From the NCBI RefSeq assembly GCF_000981895.1, contig NZ_LATD01000027.1:22142-86141 (forward strand): DNA of 64,000 nucleotides. The letters run 5' to 3'. This DNA comes from Streptomyces odonnellii. GTDB taxonomy: Bacteria > Actinomycetota > Actinomycetes > Streptomycetales > Streptomycetaceae. The position numbers and the translations under genes are program-made. Shown piece by piece: positions 35,488-43,738 of this stretch (within the stretch, counting starts at the first letter, position 1; each line of letters begins with the position of its first letter). Under the pieces are notes generated by a model. The model saw nothing but the letters and a program-made list of their open reading frames with translations. It did no database searches and was not told where the DNA came from.

Positions 35488-36512
35488 GCCAGGTGAACCT
35501 GTTCGTCCAGGACGTCACCTTGCGCGACGGGATGCATGCCGTCCGGCATCGCATCAGTCCGCAGGACGTCGGCCGCATCGTCGCGGCCCTCGACGCGGCC
35601 GGAGTCGACGCGATCGAGGTCGCGCACGGTGATGGCCTCGCCGGCAGCACACTCAACTACGGCCCCGGATCCAACAGCGACTGGGAATGGATTGAGGCGG
35701 CATCTGCCCACATCAACCGCGCACGCCTGACCACGCTGCTCTTGCCAGGCGTCGGGACGATCGAAGATCTCAAGCACGCCCACGACTTGGGGGTGCGGTC
35801 GGTGCGGATCGCGACACACTGCACCGAGGCTGATGTCTCGGCCCAGCACATCGCCACCGCGCGCGAGATCGGGATGGACGTCGCGGGCTTCCTGATGATG
35901 AGCCACATGGCTCCGCCCGCGGAACTGGCCGAGCAGGCCAAGCTCATGGAGAGCTACGGCGCGCACTGCGTGTACGTCACAGACTCCGGAGGCAGGCTGA
36001 CCATGGACGGGGTCCGTGACCGCGTCCGGGCGTACCGCGATGTCCTCGACAGCACTACGGAGATCGGGATTCACGCCCACGAGAACCTTTCGCTCTCGGT
36101 GGCGAACTCCGTCGTGGCGGTCGAAAACGGAGTCTTCCGCGTCGACGCCTCACTCGCAGGGCACGGCGCCGGAGCCGGCAACTGCCCGATCGAAGCCTTC
36201 GTTGCCGTGGCCGATCTGCTGGGGTGGAAGCACGGCTGTGACGTGTTCGCGCTCCAGGACGCCGCGGACGACCTGGTGCGCCCCCTGCAGGACCGACCGG
36301 TCAGAGTGGACAGGGAGACGCTGACCCTGGGCTACGCCGGCGTCTACTCCAGTTTCCTCAGGCACGCGGAAGTCGCCGGCGCCCGGTACGGCATCGATGT
36401 GCGCACCATCCTCATGGAAGCCGGACAGAGGGGGTTGGTCGGTGGCCAGGAAGACATGATCGTCGACATCGCCCTCGATCTTGTGGCCGGACGGAACAGC
36501 AGCGACGGCTGA
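35484..36512 (+). CDS. mhpE: 4-hydroxy-2-oxovalerate aldolase
   Basis: 342 residues, partner of the acylating dehydrogenase. It cleaves 4-hydroxy-2-oxovalerate to pyruvate and acetaldehyde (propanal from the C6 homologue). Arg14-Asp15 and His18 are in TLRDGMHAV; the metal ligands His196 and His198 are in [26 protein letters not shown] and the C-terminal communication domain ([17 protein letters not shown]) match the DmpG/BphI type. Overlaps the previous gene by ATGA. A 19-base hairpin follows 62 bases after the stop. Confidence 0.96.
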   Translation: MSQVNLFVQDVTLRDGMHAVRHRISPQDVGRIVAALDAAGVDAIEVAHGDGLAGSTLNYGPGSNSDWEWIEAASAHINRARLTTLLLPGVGTIEDLKHAHDLGVRSVRIATHCTEADVSAQHIATAREIGMDVAGFLMMSHMAPPAELAEQAKLMESYGAHCVYVTDSGGRLTMDGVRDRVRAYRDVLDSTTEIGIHAHENLSLSVANSVVAVENGVFRVDASLAGHGAGAGNCPIEAFVAVADLLGWKHGCDVFALQDAADDLVRPLQDRPVRVDRETLTLGYAGVYSSFLRHAEVAGARYGIDVRTILMEAGQRGLVGGQEDMIVDIALDLVAGRNSSDG

Positions 36513-36574
36513 CGTTACGGCAGCGATGAGGCCCGGTTCTATGCTGGATGATGCCGGCGAGTCCGAGGCGGGTC

Positions 36575-36619
36575 ATCGCCTTTCGTGCCGCAGGGGGTGC
36601 CTGCGGCACGAAAGGCGAT
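36575..36619 (+). terminator. Strong hairpin after the lower meta-pathway operon
   Basis: ATCGCCTTTCGTGCCGCAG pairs perfectly with CTGCGGCACGAAAGGCGAT: 19-base stem, 7-base loop GGGGTGC. Confidence 0.8.
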
Positions 36620-36966
36620 CAACCAGTTGGGCCTGATGCGTGTCTGGGCGCTGAATACGGGCACCGAGCGAGACGTTTCGGTGCCGATGAGGTGGGGCTG
36701 AAATTCAAATCCGCGCGGGCCGCGAACCGGATCTGATGCTCCCGTTCTGCCAAACCGACGGCTCCCGCCACTGACCAACCTTGTGCGCGTACGAAGCTGA
36801 TCCGGCCGCGCAGCGTTCTTGTGGCCTGCCAGGCGGTCAGCGCTCCACGGTGGTTCCCTGTCCCGCCTACGGACGGGGGCCGGCTTGCCTTGACGATCGC
36901 CGGATCGGCCACTGCACCAACTCCGTAGGCCCCACCGCCGAGGTGTCAACACAACACCTGCCCCCA
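36620..36966. other. No supportable gene between two hairpins
   Basis: About 350 bases. A minus-strand frame around 36619-36912 (with TAWQATRTLRGRISFVRAQG) is open, but I recognise no family in it; it could be a worn relic. Confidence 0.4.
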
Positions 36967-37015
36967 CATGAGTCGGCTCCCAAGACCGTAACCAGGTCTT
37001 GGGAGCCGACTCATG
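36967..37015. terminator. 21-base perfect hairpin before the isochorismatase gene
   Basis: CATGAGTCGGCTCCCAAGACC pairs with GGTCTTGGGAGCCGACTCATG around the 7-base loop GTAACCA. It lies 63 bases past the stop of the minus-strand isochorismatase gene and probably terminates it. Confidence 0.8.
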
Positions 37016-37078
37016 AAAGGGGCCGGATCAAACCGCCGGCATCCGACAGCGGACCGAACCGAACCCTTTCGTTGTCCC

Positions 37079-37639
37079 TCAGAGCGTGTCGGCCCACTCC
37101 TTGACGGAGAGAACGTCCGCCTGAGCCGGGAAGACCTTGTTCATCAGGACCTGATGCACCTCGGCGTCGGGATCCGCGCACGCGTCGGAGAGCACCGTGA
37201 TCTCGAAGTCGGCGTCGCTGGCCTCTCGAACGGTGGAGAGTACGACTCCGCTGGTGACGAGTCCGGCCAGCACGAGCCGGGAGGGCCCCAGGCCTGCCAG
37301 TACTGCCGATAGGTCGCTGCCGGCGAAGGCGCTGACACGGCGCTTGATGACCACGATGTCCTTGGCCGTGGCTCCCAGGGCGGGGTGGACCTGCGTGGTC
37401 GGCTCGGTCTCGACGAAGACGTCACCGTATCCGGACAGCGGGGCCATGCCCTTGTTGGTGGGGTTGAGCTCCGGGTACCCGGGGCGGAACGCCACGCGTA
37501 CGAAGACGACAGGCACCTTCGCCTTGCGTGCGGCCGTTACGGCCTTCGTCGCCGCGGCGAGAGCGGGGCTCTCATCTCCGCCGACCGCCCCGAGGACGGC
37601 CGGCTGGAAGTCCATGACGAGCAGAGCCTCGTCGCTCAT
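37079..37639 (-). CDS. Isochorismatase-like hydrolase lacking the nucleophilic Cys
   Basis: 186 residues of the isochorismatase/cysteine-hydrolase fold. Asp10 (LLVMDFQPA) and Lys99 (VVIKRRVSAF) of the triad are present, but the position of the catalytic Cys (T-x-x-C in hydrolases) is Val132 in LVTSGVVLST. The DACADPDAEVH loop is standard. Enzymes with this substitution may act like isochorismatase proper, or may not be hydrolases at all. Single gene, ATG at 37639, bounded by a 21-base hairpin. It could trim a ring-derived amide or enol ether; the role is not deducible. Confidence 0.85.
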   Translation of the reverse strand: MSDEALLVMDFQPAVLGAVGGDESPALAAATKAVTAARKAKVPVVFVRVAFRPGYPELNPTNKGMAPLSGYGDVFVETEPTTQVHPALGATAKDIVVIKRRVSAFAGSDLSAVLAGLGPSRLVLAGLVTSGVVLSTVREASDADFEITVLSDACADPDAEVHQVLMNKVFPAQADVLSVKEWADTL

Positions 37640-37736
37640 GAGTCTTTCCTCTCTGTGCTGTTCCGCTGGTTCGGTTGCCAAGCGGGTGAATCGGTGAGGG
37701 CCTGGCGCCCTTATGGGGAGGAAACCGGGCGTCGGA

Positions 37737-38532
37737 TCAGCCGAGCACCGGTCCGGCCTCCATGCCTCCGTCGACCAGAAGGTCGGTGCCGGTCACCCAT
37801 GAGCTCTCATCTGAGGCCAGGTAGAGCGCCGCGTGGGCGATGTCGCGAGGCTGTCCGCTCCGCGGGATCGGCATCTTGGCGAAGAAGTCCGGCCCCACGC
37901 TGCTCATGAAGGCACGGGACATGGGTGTGTCCACCTGGCCCGGCACTACAGAGTTGATACGGATACCGGAGTTCGCGAAGTCGAGCGCGGCGCACCGGAC
38001 CAGTGCCGCCATCGCCGCCTTGCTCGCGGAGTAAGGAGCCAGCCCGGGGCACCCGAACGTCACGCCTGCCATGGAGGTCACCACGACGATCGAGCCCTTG
38101 TGGCCCTCGCGCATGCCGGGAGCCACGGCTTGGATGCCATGCAGCGTGCCCATGGTGTTGACGGCGAGAGAGCGTTCGAGGTCCTCCGGCCTGCAAGTGT
38201 CGACCGCTCCACCCACCATGATCCCCGCCGTGTGTACCAGGATGTCAGGTGCAGCGTCGAAGTGCGATCGGCAGGCGTCGACGGCCTGCTTCCACTGGAC
38301 CGGCTCGCGAACGTCGGTGGCGGTGAACTCTGCCGCGGGGCCCAGGGACTGGGCCGCGGCCTTCCCTTCCGAGCCGGTGAGATCGCAGATCGACGAAGAG
38401 CTGGGCGACGGCGCGCCCGATTCCACCCCCTCCGCCGGAGACAAGCGCGATACGCCCGCGCAGGCGGCCACCGCCTGCGCCGGTCTGGGGCGACTCCACG
38501 CTGCTCTCGGATTGGTCCTGAGGGCGAGCCAT
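37737..38532 (-). pseudogene. SDR oxidoreductase with frame-shifting deletion
   Basis: The N-terminus in one frame reads LRGRIALVSGGGGGIGRAVA, then QLF; the remainder in another reads ICDLTGSEGKAAAQSL, VVVTSMAGVTFG, PYSASKAAMAAL and VDGGMEAGPVLG. The helix and strand expected between QLF and ICDL (about 8-9 residues) are missing and the frame is changed at this point, near 38390. The Ser-Tyr-Lys centre survives. Either a pseudogene or a sequencing error, although the missing residues favour a real deletion. Start ATG at 38532 (MARPQDQSES). Confidence 0.8.
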
Positions 38533-39019
38533 CGCGGCCTCCTTGTCCCGGCGTCCAGCGCTGTCCCTGCGCACGGCGCGTGATGACTTAAATATGCCTA
38601 TCGTAGGTCTGTTTCTTGGGCTTGCAAGGTAAGGCCGCCGTGGGCGAAGAGTCAATGTGTCCGCATGAAGCCGCCGGTCGAAGCTCCGCCTCCAACTGCA
38701 ACCGTTGCAAAAATATTGACAACCATATGCATGGTCAGCAGGATATGGCCTACTTGAAGGCTGCGGACAGACTCATCTGCGAGGGCTTCCATGAACTTTT
38801 GTGCCAGAGGAGTCGCAGGCCTGGGTGGTCTTCCTCCGTACTCCACGAAGCGTGGATCCGCGTGGGGCTGAGCGAGGATGCGCCTGACCTCCACGGCGCC
38901 TGGGTCTTTCCTCGCCTCACCGCCCGTGTGCACCGCGTTATCGGTTCCTGGGAGGGCCGAGGTCGCCTCGCCGACGGGCCGCCACGATCGCTGGTCAATG
39001 AGAGGTGGAGGCATTGGAC
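38533..39019. other. Intergenic region with two AT-rich boxes
   Basis: About 490 bases between the divergent SDR relic and SDR gene. AAATATGCCTAT at 38590-38601 is identical over 12 bases to a box at 57077. ACCATATGCATGGT (38722-38735) is near-palindromic. No convincing coding frame. Confidence 0.5.
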
Positions 39020-39793
39020 GTGCAAAGGCACGCCGGGAAGGTCGCCGTTGTCACCGGCGCGGCGAGCGGGATCGGTCGAGCGACAGCTGCCCGGCTGGCC
39101 CGCGAGGGCGCCACGGTGATCGGATGCAACGTGCATGAGCGGTCGCGCGCCGAAGCAGCCGCGTTCTTTGCGGAACAAGGGCTGGACGTCCAACTCGCCC
39201 GAGCGGACATCTCCCAGCAGCAGGAGGTGGACAACCTGATGGCCCGGACCGGTCCGCGCGTTGACCTGTTGGTCAACGCCGCCGGCGTGATGGACGGGTA
39301 CCTGCCGCTCGGCGATCTCGATGACGAGACCTGGTCCCGCGTCGTCGATGTCAACCTCACCGGCGTGATGCGTGTGTGCCGAGCCGTCCTGCGGCTCATG
39401 CTTGCGGACGGCGGAGGAGCGATAGTCACTGTGGGCTCCCGCGCCTCGCTGGGGGCCGGCCCCGCCGGCTTCAGCTATGCCACCACCAAGCACGGTGTCC
39501 TCGGTCTGGTGAAGAGCATCGCCTGGTACTACGGACCCCATGGCATCAGGTCCAATGCAGTGCTCCCCGGAGGCGTGCACTCGGAGATGCACAAGTCGTC
39601 GGACCGCAGCGGCTGGGCCTTTGACCGTGCCGGCTTGGCCAAGGCCACGATGCCCCCCAAGGGCCAGGCGGACGAGATCGCCACGGTCATCTCGTGGCTC
39701 GGCTCGGACGAGGCCTCCTACGTCAACGGGGCGATCGTCACCGCGGACGGAGGGTGGTCGAGCGCATGCGCGTCCTGCCGCTGCTCGGGCTAA
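39020..39793 (+). CDS. SDR-family oxidoreductase
   Basis: 257 residues. I start at the GTG 39020 (MQRHAGKVAVVTGAASGIGR) because GGAGG lies eight bases before it; the GTG at 39005 would absorb that site. Cofactor TGAASGIG, NAAG in LVNAAGVMDG, Ser in VTVGSRASLG, and Tyr/Lys in FSYATTKHG. After the centre: VLPGGVHSEM. The C-terminus runs past the usual VTADGGW into SSACASCRCSG. It leads a gene series with the aldehyde dehydrogenase homologue and hydroxyacid dehydrogenase. Confidence 0.9.
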   Translation: MQRHAGKVAVVTGAASGIGRATAARLAREGATVIGCNVHERSRAEAAAFFAEQGLDVQLARADISQQQEVDNLMARTGPRVDLLVNAAGVMDGYLPLGDLDDETWSRVVDVNLTGVMRVCRAVLRLMLADGGGAIVTVGSRASLGAGPAGFSYATTKHGVLGLVKSIAWYYGPHGIRSNAVLPGGVHSEMHKSSDRSGWAFDRAGLAKATMPPKGQADEIATVISWLGSDEASYVNGAIVTADGGWSSACASCRCSG

Positions 39794-39950
39794 CCGACCC
39801 AAGTCCCATCCCACGCCTTACCGTGCGGCTGGTCCGACCAAAGCTGAGGCAGTGGCGGCGGAACCCGGCCTACCCTCCGCCACCGTCGAGTGGCATCCGA
39901 GAGCATCTGCGCCTTCCCTGCGTGAGCCATCCCAGTTGAAAGACCGACAC

Positions 39951-41477
39951 ATGACGTACCAACAGTGTGTGAGTCGTTTTCGGCACACACCCACGGCGGA
40001 CGGGCCCTTTACGACCGGTGTCCTCATCAACGGCCAGTGGGCGGACACGCAAAACGACAAAACCTTGATCGTGCGGAACCCGATCACCGAAGAGGCAATC
40101 GGGAGGGTGCCGGCGGGTACCGCCCTGGAAGCTGACCGGGCCGTCGACGCCGCAGCGCGAACCATGCCGGGGTGGGCGCAACTCCCGGCGGCTCGGCGAG
40201 TCGGCATGGTCGCCAATGCGGGGAAACTGCTCCAGGCGCGCGAGCAGGACTTTGTGCAACTCGCGAGCACGGAATGGGGCGCCCTCCCCAGCGTGGTGCT
40301 GGAATCCGTACAACAGTGCCACGCGCTCCTCAGGGATCTGTGCAAGCGCGCTGTAGGGACGGCGTGGCAGGAGTTCGACGGGAGAAGAGCTGTCGTCCGC
40401 GAACCCGCAGGCGTCGTCGGGGTGATCACCCCGTGCGAGCAACCCCTTACCGAGGTGGTCGGCACCGTAAGCGCAGCATTGCTCTCAGGTTGCACCGTGG
40501 TTCTGAAGCCTTCGACATTGACCCCCCTCACCGCATTCCTGGTGGCCGAGCTGTTTCAGCAGGCAGGACTTCCCCCGGGGGTTCTTAACGTGGTTCCCGG
40601 GCTCGGCCACGTGGTGGGGGCGGCCCTGGCAGCGCACCCGCGGATCGACCTACTCGCGTTCAGTGGGTCCAGGGAGATCGCCGCGCAAGTGGTCCGCCTG
40701 ACAGCAGATAACGGCAAAGGCCTGGTTCTGCGCGGCGGCAGCGGAACAGCCGTTGTCCTTCTCGACGAAGCACGCATGGCGGCTGCGGTGGACTTTGCTG
40801 TGGACGACTGTCTACGACGGTGGTCCAAGGGCGCTTCGGCGCCAGGCCGTCTTCTGGTCCCGCGCCGCGCGCTGGAGCAGGCAGAGGAACTGGCGTGGCG
40901 ACGCCTCCGGGACCGGAGCACCGCTCAAGAGCCTGCTGCGGCGCTGCCGCCGCTTGCGACCAGGGGGCAACAAGTCGCGTCCCTGGACCTCGTCGAGAGT
41001 GCGGTTCGGGAGGGAGCACGCGCCATCGTGGGCGGCCCGCCCTCGCCCATCACTCAAAGGGGTTACTTCGTGCCTCTCACCGTCTTGAGCGGAGTCGACG
41101 AGGCCATGGCTGTGGCCGGGTACGAGAAGGCAGGGCCCATTCTCTGCGTCATGGGCCATGACGGCCCAGCCCACGCGGTCGCCCTTGCGGACGCGGCACC
41201 CCACGGTGGACCTCGCGATGTCTGGGCAAGCGACGATCAGGCGGCACTCATAGCGGCCGGGCACCTGCACACGGACGTGGTCCGCGTAAACGGGGCGCCG
41301 ACGTACCTGGACGGTGTCGGGCCCCTGCCTGACAGCCCCTTCGACTTGGCAGCCTTTTGCCGGGTGAAGGCCATCGACTTTTCGACGACCCACCGTGCCC
41401 GATCCGCGGTCGGCCACCCCGCATATCTGTCTGAACATCCGGCAACGCCCACTACGAACGGCAGGAGTCACCCATGA
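39951..41477 (+). CDS. Aldehyde-dehydrogenase homologue without catalytic residues
   Basis: 508 residues with the full ALDH fold: NPITEEAIGRVPAGT, VVREPAGVVGVIT, VVLKPSTLTPLTAF (cofactor Lys186) and LLAFSGSREIAAQV. The active centre is gone. The oxyanion motif PWNFP reads PCEQP (Asn to Glu163), the base motif ELGGK reads LRGGS, and the 18-residue block holding the nucleophile aligns without gaps with its counterpart at 58-59 kb but has Ala295 in place of Cys. The frame is intact, codon use is normal, and the stop overlaps the next start (ATGA), so it is expressed rather than decayed. A structural or binding role is likely. Confidence 0.88.
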   Translation: MTYQQCVSRFRHTPTADGPFTTGVLINGQWADTQNDKTLIVRNPITEEAIGRVPAGTALEADRAVDAAARTMPGWAQLPAARRVGMVANAGKLLQAREQDFVQLASTEWGALPSVVLESVQQCHALLRDLCKRAVGTAWQEFDGRRAVVREPAGVVGVITPCEQPLTEVVGTVSAALLSGCTVVLKPSTLTPLTAFLVAELFQQAGLPPGVLNVVPGLGHVVGAALAAHPRIDLLAFSGSREIAAQVVRLTADNGKGLVLRGGSGTAVVLLDEARMAAAVDFAVDDCLRRWSKGASAPGRLLVPRRALEQAEELAWRRLRDRSTAQEPAAALPPLATRGQQVASLDLVESAVREGARAIVGGPPSPITQRGYFVPLTVLSGVDEAMAVAGYEKAGPILCVMGHDGPAHAVALADAAPHGGPRDVWASDDQAALIAAGHLHTDVVRVNGAPTYLDGVGPLPDSPFDLAAFCRVKAIDFSTTHRARSAVGHPAYLSEHPATPTTNGRSHP

Positions 41478-42403
41478 AGGTCGGAGTCATCGGTCTGGGG
41501 AACATGGGCGCGCAGATCGCTATGGCGATCAACCGCGCCGGGTTCGACACGTACGTCTACGACATCCGGCCCGAGGCGGCTGAGAAGCTCGTGGAGCAGG
41601 GTGCCCACAGCGCCCCCTCGATCAAGGAACTTGCCCAGCAGGCAGACGTTGTCGGAGTAGTGGTACTCAACGAGCAGCAGGTGAGTGAGGTTGCCGACGA
41701 GGTGGCTTCCGCCGGCCTCCCGCGCACCCTCGTCATCCACAGCACCGTCACGCCGATGTTCGTCCAGGCGCTGTCGGAACGGCTCGCCCCCCGCCAGGTC
41801 GCTGTCGTCGACGCAGCTGTGGCCGGCGGGGTCGCCCGTGCGCGCACAGGAGACCTCACTGTCATGGTGGGTGGGAACGATGATGTCGTCGCTGACCTGT
41901 CGGGGATCTTCGACGCCATCGGGCGGGACATCTTCCACGCGGGGCGCGCTGGAGCCGGGTCTGCGATGAAGCTCGCCGTCAACTTCATGACGATCGCGGG
42001 CTTCGCGCTGCAGACGGAGGCCATGGAGTTCGTCCGTGCCTACGGCATCACCGAGGATGCGCTCAGCTCCGTCCTCACCACCAGCTCAGCCGACTCCCGA
42101 GCCGTGCGCACATGGGGATTCCACGACCGACTCCGACGTACCGCGGCACCGGGCACCGCGCCCGCGCACGAGGTGATGCACAAGGACATCGCCTCGTTCG
42201 CCACTGCCGGAGGCCGGGCCGGTCTGCTGCTGCCTCTCGCCACGGTGGCGGCCGAGACGCTGCTGGGCAAGGTGGCCGAGCGGGACCGCTATCTGGACAG
42301 CCTCGGTGACGTCACACCCATTCCGAGGTGCACCGTGTGCAGCCTTGAGCTCATCCCTCCGTTCCGCGAGGCCGGCGTCCATCCCGAGTGCGCCGGCGCC
42401 TGA
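41474..42403 (+). CDS. Beta-hydroxyacid dehydrogenase (3-hydroxyisobutyrate dehydrogenase family)
   Basis: 309 residues. NAD motif VIGLGNMGAQIA (5-16), the substrate loop AVAGGVARARTGDLTVMVGG (115-134) and catalytic Lys166 in GSAMKLAVNF. It oxidises a beta-hydroxy acid such as 3-hydroxyisobutyrate or tartronate. Translationally coupled to the preceding ALDH homologue, a pairing that recalls 3-hydroxyisobutyrate/methylmalonate-semialdehyde steps of valine catabolism, though the dehydrogenase partner is dead. The C-terminus has an unusual Cys-containing tail (RCTVCSLELIPPF...PEC) absent from typical members. Confidence 0.9.
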   Translation: MKVGVIGLGNMGAQIAMAINRAGFDTYVYDIRPEAAEKLVEQGAHSAPSIKELAQQADVVGVVVLNEQQVSEVADEVASAGLPRTLVIHSTVTPMFVQALSERLAPRQVAVVDAAVAGGVARARTGDLTVMVGGNDDVVADLSGIFDAIGRDIFHAGRAGAGSAMKLAVNFMTIAGFALQTEAMEFVRAYGITEDALSSVLTTSSADSRAVRTWGFHDRLRRTAAPGTAPAHEVMHKDIASFATAGGRAGLLLPLATVAAETLLGKVAERDRYLDSLGDVTPIPRCTVCSLELIPPFREAGVHPECAGA

Positions 42404-42404
42404 T

Positions 42405-42445
42405 ATGCGGCTCCGCCCACCGGCGTTCGGTGGGCGGAGCCGCAT
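42405..42445. terminator. Bidirectional hairpin
   Basis: ATGCGGCTCCGCCCACCG pairs with CGGTGGGCGGAGCCGCAT: 18-base perfect stem, loop GCGTT, between convergent genes. Confidence 0.85.
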
Positions 42446-42472
42446 GCCACTCGACGGCGTGATCGCGCCGGC

Positions 42473-43258
42473 CTACCGCCCGGACCAGCGGGGTGACCGC
42501 TTCTCGTTGAAGGCCTTGATCCCTTCCAGCCGGTCCTCGGAGGTGTACGGGTCGGGGCCAGAGCCCAAGGTGACAGCACTCATCAACGGCAGGCTGGTGC
42601 TCTTGGTCATGGTGGCCTTCATGCGACGAAGGCTGAGAGGAGCGTTCCGGGCGATGGCGCTTGCCAGATCGGTGGTCACCTTTTCGAGGTCCTCTCGTTC
42701 CACCAAGCGCTGCACGAGCCCCCATTGCGCGAGATCGTCCACCGTTCCCAGCGCTCCGGTGAACAGCATCTCGCTCGCCACTCCGTGGGGCACCCGGCGA
42801 GCCAGCTGGGCGGACGCGAACGAGGCGGCCAGGCCGAGCCTCGCCTCGGGCAGGCCCACCCGTACACCCTTTGCGGCGACGACCAGGTCACAGGCCAGCA
42901 CGAGTTCGAAGCCACCACCCACCGCAAGGCCGTTCACGGACGCGATGGTCGGCTTCGACATCTCCGCCAGAACCTGCCACACGCTCTTGTTCGGCTGTGC
43001 GTAGGGCCCCCGCCAGCCTCGGTCGCCGAGGGCGTTCAATTCCTTGATGTCGACGCCTGAGCAGAAAGCGCGATCCCCATGGCCGGTCACCACGACGACC
43101 GAGATCGCAGGGTCTGCATCGGCTGCCAGCAGAGCCTCCACGAGCTGTTCTTGCAGTGCTGTGGAGAGGGCGTTCATCACGCGCGGCCGGTTAAGCGTCA
43201 GGCGGCGTACGCCGCCTGCGTCGTCGATCAACAACTCCACTTCGAACACCTCACTCAT
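42473..43258 (-). CDS. Enoyl-CoA hydratase/isomerase
   Basis: 261 residues of the crotonase family. Substrate pocket HGDRAFCSGVDIKEL; oxyanion hole SVNGLAVGGGFELVLACDL; Glu in GLPEARLGLAA. One of the two hydratase glutamates (GGGFE, PEA) is in each expected place, so hydratase activity is plausible. The ATG at 43258 lies directly against the paired CAGGT operators, with no clear ribosome site, so the mRNA may be near-leaderless. Probably repressed by a MarR protein from elsewhere, since the adjacent marR is only a relic. Confidence 0.92.
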   Translation of the reverse strand: MSEVFEVELLIDDAGGVRRLTLNRPRVMNALSTALQEQLVEALLAADADPAISVVVVTGHGDRAFCSGVDIKELNALGDRGWRGPYAQPNKSVWQVLAEMSKPTIASVNGLAVGGGFELVLACDLVVAAKGVRVGLPEARLGLAASFASAQLARRVPHGVASEMLFTGALGTVDDLAQWGLVQRLVEREDLEKVTTDLASAIARNAPLSLRRMKATMTKSTSLPLMSAVTLGSGPDPYTSEDRLEGIKAFNEKRSPRWSGR

Positions 43259-43282
43259 CAGGTAACCTGTTCAGATAGCCTG
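43259..43282. promoter_or_regulatory. Paired CAGGTNRCCTG operators at the enoyl-CoA hydratase start
   Basis: CAGGTAACCTG (43259-43269) and CAGATAGCCTG (43272-43282), 13 bases apart. The reverse complement shares TATCTGAACAGGT with the MFS-marR operator at 16972. It touches the hydratase start codon, so repression could also work at initiation. Confidence 0.75.
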
Positions 43283-43302
43283 AGTGTATGCTGGCGTGGC
43301 AA

Positions 43303-43435
43303 GGTGGACACGAAGATCACCCCACCTGTGCCAGCAGTCGAGCTGGCGCTGGCCATGACGCGTATGCGACCTCGGTGGCGGCTGCGGCGATCATGTTCCG
43401 CCTGGTCGACTGTCGACTGGGTGACCCTGCCGTGA
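43303..43435 (+). pseudogene. MarR-family regulator, N-terminal relic
   Basis: The translation reads VPAVELALAMTRMRPRWRLR and then WSTVDWVTL, aligning with DLALAMTRLRARLR and WSWAQLATL of the intact MarR at 17 kb. It stops at about 45 residues; the HTH core and wing are absent. It lies at the same distance from the same double operator as the intact gene, so this locus descends from a duplicated marR promoter. Confidence 0.65.
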
Positions 43436-43738
43436 CTGGCGGCCCGCCGCGTGGTCGGTCAGGGGCGTGATGGCGACGAAGGGGGCGGCGGTAGGGCGGG
43501 TATCCGTCCGGCGGTCATGCGTATCGCTCGTCCTCGCAGCCGGCAGCGACCTCGTCGGTCGCTCTGTCCGTACGGCTGCGAGCGTGGCTCCTGTGGTGGA
43601 TGCATAGGTGTCCCCCTCTGTTTTGGTCCTGACGGCCGCGCACTTTCGATCGCTGGTCCAGCGTTACGGCCTGTGAAGCAAGCCCTTGCGACACCGGAAA
43701 TGCATGCGCATAATATTTATATTTGAGAGGCGGAGTGT
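43436..43738. other. No supportable gene
   Basis: About 300 bases. Only an AT-rich stretch, ATGCATGCGCATAATATTTA at 43700-43719, stands out, placed 20 bases before the alcohol dehydrogenase start as a likely promoter/operator. Confidence 0.45.

Noticed and set aside
42473..43258. Enoyl-CoA hydratase as a frameshifted relic like its marR neighbour
   Set aside because: The frame is complete with pocket, oxyanion hole and Glu; only the marR is broken.
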